A program made the translations under genes and the position numbers. 5,933 nucleotides of DNA from DATJPD01 sp035506575 (GTDB lineage Bacteria; Pseudomonadota; Alphaproteobacteria; CACIAM-22H2): NCBI GenBank assembly GCA_035506575.1, contig DATJPD010000012.1:1-5933 (forward strand), in the 5' to 3' direction. The notes beneath the pieces were generated by a model. The model saw only the letters and a list, made by a program, of their open reading frames with translations, was not told where the DNA came from and did not search any database. Within the stretch, counting starts at the first letter, position 1. Each line of letters opens with the position of its first letter. Positions 1-5,933 of this stretch are shown one piece after another.

Positions 1-558
1 CAGCCGGACGACTTTGAACTCGCTGATCGTGAGGCCAAGCGGCTTGCCGCCCCAGAAGGCGCGCGCGCTCGCATCGTCGATCCGCAGTCCTGTCACCGAT
101 TGGGGCTGCATCTCCGCCGGTCCCTTGGCACCGGCGAGCGCCAGCTTCAGGCGCTGCAACACGATCGAAAAGCTGCGCGACTTGTCGACGAAATCGACGG
201 CACCGTTGGCCAGCGCCGTCTCTTCGAACATCGGCTGGGTGTGTCCGGTGAGGAACAGGACGGGCGCCGAGGCGTTGATCCGCCTCAGCCGCCGCAGCAC
301 CTCCGGGCCGTCCATCTGCGGCATCGACCAGTCGAGCAGGATCGCAGACGCGGGCCCGCCCTCCTCCAGATAGGCCAGTGCGGCGGGCCCGTCCGTGAAC
401 CAGGCCGCCCTGAAGCCGGCATCTTCCATGTTCGCGGCCAAGGTCTCGGCCACCAGGTCATCGTCATCCACGATGACGATCGTCTCGATGGCTCCGTGAC
501 TCGCTGGCGCGCCGGCCTGGGCTGCCGGCGCCGGCTGTGTCGTGACGCCAAACACCAT
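1..558 (-). CDS. OmpR/PhoB-type response regulator, C-terminus cut by window edge
   Basis: This is the output half of a two-component system: a receiver domain phosphorylated by a sensor kinase, controlling a DNA-binding domain. Reading from an ATG at 558-556 gives 186 residues open to the left edge. Residues 1-23 are an Ala/Pro-rich tail. The receiver spans about 25-145: beta-1 IVIVDDDD with acidic residues D31-D32, phospho-acceptor D76 in LLDWSMPQMDG, switch residue T104 in LFLTGHTQP, and conserved K126 in FVDKSRSF. From about residue 158 (GLRIDDASARAFWGGKPLGL, then TISEFKVV) it matches the beginning of an OmpR-type winged helix. The start is supported by GGGGGA at 568-563 on the minus strand, 4 nt upstream, and no other ATG precedes the receiver. 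The lysine is followed by Ser, not the usual Pro; I recall this from a receiver subgroup in Rhodospirillales-like bacteria, without having checked. The kinase partner is not visible and may lie to the left. The class is secure; the regulon is unknown. Confidence 0.9.
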   Translation of the reverse strand, partial: MVFGVTTQPAPAAQAGAPASHGAIETIVIVDDDDLVAETLAANMEDAGFRAAWFTDGPAALAYLEEGGPASAILLDWSMPQMDGPEVLRRLRRINASAPVLFLTGHTQPMFEETALANGAVDFVDKSRSFSIVLQRLKLALAGAKGPAEMQPQSVTGLRIDDASARAFWGGKPLGLTISEFKVVRL

Positions 559-880
559 GGTGTCCCCCGTTGTTGTGCCGGGCGCACCATGATCCACGAC
601 CGCCTATCGCGAAATCCGGGGAAATGCCCAATCCGCCGCCGGAGAGTCTGTACGGGTGCGGTACGGGGCTCAACGCCAAGCTGCTGCTCTTCGGCTCCCG
701 TAAATCGCAAAACCGGCGGGAAATCATGGCTCTGCCTATTATTTTTGCACCCAGGGCCTCGGTAATGTTCCTGACGCAACTCAGTGTTTGTCCGGAGTGA
801 CACCGCACGGGCGATGCAGCACGTATTACCGCAAGGTCGCCATGCGGCCTCATCTTCTGGCGAACGGAGCGGGGGCTGTC
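559..880. other. Divergent intergenic region, no supported gene
   Basis: About 320 nt separate the minus-strand response regulator from the first plus-strand small ORF. It is less GC-rich around 720-790 than its surroundings, as regulatory DNA often is. It holds a weak minus-strand promoter candidate (738-765) and a short direct repeat of GTACGGG (650-656 and 661-667). Short open frames cross it, but none has a well-spaced Shine-Dalgarno sequence or a recognisable product. I see no tRNA and no terminator with a stem plus U-run. Confidence 0.6.
738..765 (-). promoter_or_regulatory. Possible weak promoter for the response regulator
   Basis: On the minus strand, TTACCG (765-760) and AATAAT (743-738) are separated by 16 nt. 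The -10 matches TATAAT at 5 of 6 positions; the -35 is a weak match. It would start transcription near 731 and leave a 5' leader of roughly 170 nt before the ATG at 558. It lies in the most AT-rich part of the intergenic region. Such matches can occur by chance, so this is a guess. Confidence 0.25.
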
Positions 881-1033
881 ATGGAGAACGCACCGAAGAC
901 CGATACAGAGAGCAGCGATCGCGGCGAAACCGCCGATCAGCTCCGCGAGATGATCGACGCCGCCCGCGAACGCGTGCAGCGCTCGCGCGATCTGGTCCAC
1001 CGGATCGAACGCCAGCAGATCGGCGGAGAATAG
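881..1033 (+). CDS. Small hypothetical protein, 50 aa, charged helical
   Basis: I do not recognise this protein. From the ATG at 881 it begins MENAPKTDTESSD and runs through a charged segment (residues 18-46, containing LREMIDAARERVQRSRDLVH) that looks amphipathic and possibly coiled-coil, ending IGGE. It has no signal peptide, membrane segment or cysteine. GGGGG at 871-875 lies 5 nt before the ATG and GGAG at 866-869 lies 11 nt before it. An alternative in-frame ATG at 842, with AAGG at 833-836, would add 13 residues (MRPHLLANGAGAV), so the start is not settled. About 78% of third codon positions are G or C, consistent with coding in this genome. A second small ORF follows 71 nt downstream on the same strand. 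Function unknown; it could be a taxon-restricted small protein. Confidence 0.55.
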   Translation: MENAPKTDTESSDRGETADQLREMIDAARERVQRSRDLVHRIERQQIGGE

Positions 1034-1104
1034 GCTCGCTCCGCAGTCGCCGGCGCAAGCGCGCGTACCAGTTTCACAGCCGATCACAAAGGGGAGGGGC
1101 AGAC

Positions 1105-1290
1105 GTGAACGACGAGACGACCTCTATGAAGGCAAGCCCTGCGGCGCGGCGTGGCGCCGGGGCGTCGTTTCATCGGCGCAAACACAGCCGGACGCGCGAG
1201 GAAGCGCTCGAAAAGCTGAGGCGGGCCGTGGCCGAGGAGCGGCGATTGGGGCTGCGGGGGGCGAGACCCCCCGTGGTCGACAACGGCTAG
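1105..1290 (+). CDS. Small basic hypothetical protein, 61 aa, GTG start
   Basis: I do not recognise this protein. It starts at a GTG preceded by a strong purine-rich ribosome-binding site: AGGGGAGGGG at 1090-1099, with GGAGG 7 nt from the start. The product is Arg/Lys-rich, with a probable helix at about residues 29-50 (SRTREEALEKLRRAVAEERR) and a tail ending RPPVVDNG. There is no signal peptide or membrane segment. About 82% of third positions are G or C. An in-frame ATG at codon 8 (1126-1128) is an alternative start but lacks a comparable binding site. Its 3' end overlaps a strong G6/C6 hairpin (1250-1278). The basic composition could suit nucleic-acid binding, but nothing identifies a family. 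The Shine-Dalgarno sequence is the main support for a real gene. Confidence 0.5.
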   Translation: MNDETTSMKASPAARRGAGASFHRRKHSRTREEALEKLRRAVAEERRLGLRGARPPVVDNG

Positions 1291-1307
1291 CGAATCCCCC
1301 CGCGGCT
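1250..1307 (+). other. Competing GC hairpins around the end of the second small ORF
   Basis: GGGGGG at 1256-1261 can pair with CCCCCC at 1267-1272 across a CGAGA loop, extending outward through C1255-G1273 and then mixed wobble and Watson-Crick pairs to 1250/1278. The same G-run with its flank (1250-1261) can instead pair with 1296-1307, which contains a second C6. The two folds exclude each other, and the second encloses the TAG stop at 1288-1290. No U-run follows either stem, so neither is a standard intrinsic terminator. The pairings are visible in the sequence; any role is inference. Confidence 0.4.
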
Positions 1308-1462
1308 GCCGCCTGGGACTAGTTAACGGAACAAAAAAAGAACACGCATCGCCGGTCCCGGCCCAGGGGTCGCTTTTCGGGGGTGCGGAAGGCCCTGGCC
1401 GGCCAGGGGAAACCCGGCTGGCGTAAAATCCACACCTAACTCTTTCGGGGGCGCAGTTTTTC
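1291..1462. other. Intergenic stretch upstream of the str promoter
   Basis: About 170 nt between the second small ORF and the -35 element. It contains an A7 run at 1333-1339, a perfect 16-bp palindrome at 1393-1408, and a TAAAAT -10-like hexamer at 1424-1429 without a good -35. I see no open frame with a ribosome-binding site and no RNA gene. The A7 run would read as T7 on the minus strand, but no stem precedes it there. Confidence 0.5.
1393..1408. repeat. Perfect 16-bp palindrome CCCTGGCCGGCCAGGG
   Basis: CCCTGGCC is followed immediately by its reverse complement GGCCAGGG. It lies about 55 bp upstream of the -35 hexamer of the str promoter. A related half-site (GGCCCAGGGG, 1360-1369) sits about 30 bp further upstream. 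It could be a dimeric regulator site or simply GC-rich chance. No U-run follows on either strand, so it is not a typical terminator. Confidence 0.5.
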
Positions 1463-1491
1463 TTGACGGGCCCCGGCCCGATTCATATATT
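1463..1491 (+). promoter_or_regulatory. Strong sigma-70-type promoter of the str operon
   Basis: TTGACG (1463-1468) and TATATT (1486-1491) are separated by exactly 17 bp, each matching the housekeeping consensus at 5 of 6 positions. An AGTTTTTC tract lies immediately upstream of the -35 hexamer and could act like an UP element. The predicted start is near A1498, after a GC-rich discriminator (CCGCGC). By analogy with ribosomal promoters elsewhere, a GC-rich discriminator suggests stringent (ppGpp) control; that part is inference. It is the only strong promoter visible ahead of rpsL. Confidence 0.8.
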
Positions 1492-1497
1492 CCGCGC

Positions 1498-1760
1498 ACC
1501 TTTGAGGGGCCGGTCGTCGGGCGGACCACCGAAACGCGGCCTCGGGTAAAACGCACAACGTTGGCGTCGAACGTATCGGCGCGAGGTCAGCCCGCGGGAC
1601 GTCCCCCGGTTCACGCGCATATGGGGGCGCATCCAGCGCGGGCGTTTTGTTTGGCTACGGCACAGGCCCGTGGCCGTCGCTCGACGGCCGGCGCCTGCGC
1701 GCAAGCTTAGACGCGGTTGGGATCGAGACGGGACGAGAGAGTCGAACGAGAAGGAATGAC
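1498..1760 (+). promoter_or_regulatory. Long structured 5' leader of the rpsL operon mRNA
   Basis: If transcription starts near 1498, rpsL carries an untranslated leader of about 260 nt. Visible pairings are GGCCGTC-GCTC-GACGGCC (1672-1689, a 7-bp stem with a 4-nt loop), GGGACGTCCC (1596-1605) and ACGTT/AACGT (1558-1562 with 1570-1574). A T-rich patch (GTTTTGTTT, 1644-1652) precedes the large hairpin. The leader lacks a convincing leader peptide. AAGGA at 1751-1755 is the rpsL ribosome-binding site, 5 nt from the ATG. The leader could bind a ribosomal protein for autoregulation, but no known motif is recognisable by eye. Confidence 0.5.
1672..1689 (+). other. GC-rich hairpin in the rpsL leader
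   Basis: GGCCGTC (1672-1678) pairs perfectly with GACGGCC (1683-1689) across the loop GCTC; a U-G wobble (1671/1690) can extend it. It lies about 70 nt before the rpsL start. No U-run follows, so it is not an intrinsic terminator. It may be a structural element of the leader RNA. Confidence 0.5.
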
Positions 1761-2132
1761 ATGCCGACGGTCAATCAGCTGATCCGCCACGCGCGGCACG
1801 ACAAGCCGGGCCGCAACAAGGTGCCGGCGCTGCAAGGCAGCCCGCAGAAGCGCGGCGTGTGCACGCGCGTCTACACGACGACGCCGAAGAAGCCGAACTC
1901 GGCGCTGCGCAAGGTCGCCCGCGTGCGCCTGACCAACGGCTACGAAGTGACGAGCTACATCCCCGGCGAGGGGCACAACCTGCAGGAGCACTCGGTGGTG
2001 ATGATCCGCGGCGGCCGCGTCAAGGACCTGCCCGGCGTCCGCTATCACATCATCCGCGGCAGCCTCGACACGCAGGGTGTGAAAGACCGCAAACAGCGCC
2101 GCTCGAAATACGGCGCCAAGCGTCCGAAGTAA
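1761..2132 (+). CDS. rpsL: 30S ribosomal protein S12
   Basis: S12 sits at the decoding centre of the 30S subunit and contributes to accuracy of tRNA selection. The product is 123 residues, the usual length in Alphaproteobacteria, beginning MPTVNQLIRHAR. The signature TTTPKKPNSALRKVARVRL is present (from residue 40), as is the loop GGRVKDLPGVRYH (84-96). The lysines K43 and K88, where substitutions give streptomycin resistance in other bacteria, are intact, so the allele looks wild-type. D89 is the residue methylthiolated by RimO in species that have it. The ATG at 1761 is chosen because AAGGA lies 5 nt upstream and because S12 begins MPT; the frame is open further upstream but that extension is not S12-like. 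It is the first gene of the str operon, with rpsG 11 nt downstream. Confidence 0.98.
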   Translation: MPTVNQLIRHARHDKPGRNKVPALQGSPQKRGVCTRVYTTTPKKPNSALRKVARVRLTNGYEVTSYIPGEGHNLQEHSVVMIRGGRVKDLPGVRYHIIRGSLDTQGVKDRKQRRSKYGAKRPK

Positions 2133-2136
2133 GGAG
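2131..2136 (+). promoter_or_regulatory. rpsG ribosome-binding site overlapping the rpsL stop
   Basis: AAGGAG shares two bases with the TAA stop of rpsL (2130-2132) and lies 7 nt from the rpsG ATG. Termination of rpsL translation would place ribosomes on the rpsG start, favouring translational coupling. The whole rpsL-rpsG gap is 11 nt. Confidence 0.8.
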
Positions 2137-2143
2137 CCCCAGA

Positions 2144-2614
2144 ATGTCGCGCCGCCGCGCCGCCCAACGCCGCGAAGTCCTGCCGGACCCGAAGTTCGGA
2201 GATACCGTGGTCACCCGCTTCATGAACTGCCTGATGTTCTCGGGCAAGAAGTCGGTCGCCGAGACGATCGTCTACGGCGCGCTCGACACCATCCACAAGA
2301 AGACGGGCCAGGACGCGCTCAAGATCTTCCACGGCGCACTCGACAACGTGCGCCCCGCCCTCGAGGTCCGCTCGCGCCGCGTCGGCGGCGCCACCTACCA
2401 GGTCCCGGTCGAGGTGCGGACGGAGCGCGGCCAGGCGCTGGCCATCCGCTGGCTCATCATGTCGGCGCGCGGCCGCACCGAGCACACGATGACGGACCGC
2501 CTGTCGGCGGAAATCCTCGACGCCTCGAACAACCGGGGATCCGCGGTCAAGAAGCGGGAGGACACGCACCGGATGGCAGAAGCGAACCGCGCCTTCTCCC
2601 ATTATCGCTGGTAG
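2144..2614 (+). CDS. rpsG: 30S ribosomal protein S7
   Basis: S7 is a primary 16S rRNA-binding protein that nucleates assembly of the 30S head and lines the exit-tRNA site. The product is 156 residues, the standard length. It begins MSRRRAAQRREVLPDPKFGD, followed by the helix-rich core with GKKSVAETIVYGAL (34-47) and the conserved region VGGATYQVPVEVR (80-92), and ends in the typical KKREDTHRMAEANRAFSHYRW region. The start is fixed by AAGGAG 7 nt upstream. In E. coli, S7 represses its own operon by binding the roughly 100-nt rpsL-rpsG intergenic RNA; here that gap is 11 nt, so this form of control cannot operate at the same place. fusA follows after 24 nt. Confidence 0.98.
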   Translation: MSRRRAAQRREVLPDPKFGDTVVTRFMNCLMFSGKKSVAETIVYGALDTIHKKTGQDALKIFHGALDNVRPALEVRSRRVGGATYQVPVEVRTERGQALAIRWLIMSARGRTEHTMTDRLSAEILDASNNRGSAVKKREDTHRMAEANRAFSHYRW

Positions 2615-2638
2615 CGGACCCTCACTGGATTACGAGAC

Positions 2639-4714
<2,076 letters not shown>

Positions 4715-4744
4715 GACCCCTGACGAAGACGACGGAGACGAAAA

Positions 4745-5933
<1,189 letters not shown>

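Noticed and set aside
570..800. Plus-strand frame with a possible ATG at 624 (58 codons)
   Set aside because: The only purine-rich stretch (GGGGA, 618-622) is 1 nt from the ATG, too close to act as a ribosome-binding site, and the product has no features suggesting a real protein.
464..1087. Minus-strand frame of 207 codons across the intergenic region and first small ORF
   Set aside because: It overlaps the response regulator start in another frame on the same strand, has no recognisable domain, and conflicts with the better-supported small ORF on the plus strand.
1333..1339. A7 run as the tail of a minus-strand intrinsic terminator
   Set aside because: No stable stem lies immediately upstream on the minus strand, and no minus-strand gene ends there.
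1393..1430. Palindrome as a plus-strand terminator for the small ORFs
   Set aside because: The sequence after the palindrome is GAAACCCGGCTGGCG, with no U-run, so the intrinsic terminator criteria are not met.
1601..1625. GGTTCACGC resembling a tRNA T-loop in the rpsL leader
   Set aside because: The flanking bases do not form a T-stem, and no acceptor, D or anticodon arms can be drawn.

Overview
The window looks like chromosomal DNA from a high-GC alphaproteobacterium. The S12, S7, EF-G and EF-Tu proteins are all alphaproteobacterial in character. The divergent response regulator resembles receivers I associate with Rhodospirillales-type genomes. The genus cannot be named from the sequence alone.

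Layout: (1) Positions 1-558, minus strand: the N-terminal 186 residues of an OmpR/PhoB-type response regulator, cut by the left window edge. (2) Positions 559-880: a non-coding divergent region with a possible weak minus-strand promoter and a short direct repeat. (3) Positions 881-1290, plus strand: two small uncharacterised ORFs (50 and 61 codons), both with usable Shine-Dalgarno sequences and high-GC third positions. (4) Positions 1291-1760: a 470-nt non-coding region with a perfect 16-bp palindrome, an excellent sigma-70-type promoter (TTGACG-17-TATATT) and a roughly 260-nt leader containing a strong GC hairpin. (5) Positions 1761-5933: the classic str operon, rpsL-rpsG-fusA-tuf, tightly packed on the plus strand. 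The tuf reading frame gives all 396 residues, and the window stops on the first base of its stop codon.

The four str genes supply small-subunit proteins S12 and S7 and the two main elongation GTPases, so the operon is a translation module likely driven by the promoter at 1463-1491 under growth-rate control (inference). rpoBC, which commonly lies directly upstream of rpsL in proteobacteria, is not in this window. The two small ORFs and the response regulator have no evident functional link to translation.

I see no mobile element, CRISPR array, tRNA or rRNA, and no convincing new system. The points most worth a second look are the long structured rpsL leader, the codon-use break near the 3' end of tuf, the competing G6/C6 hairpins at the end of the second small ORF, and the unusual lysine context in the response regulator receiver.
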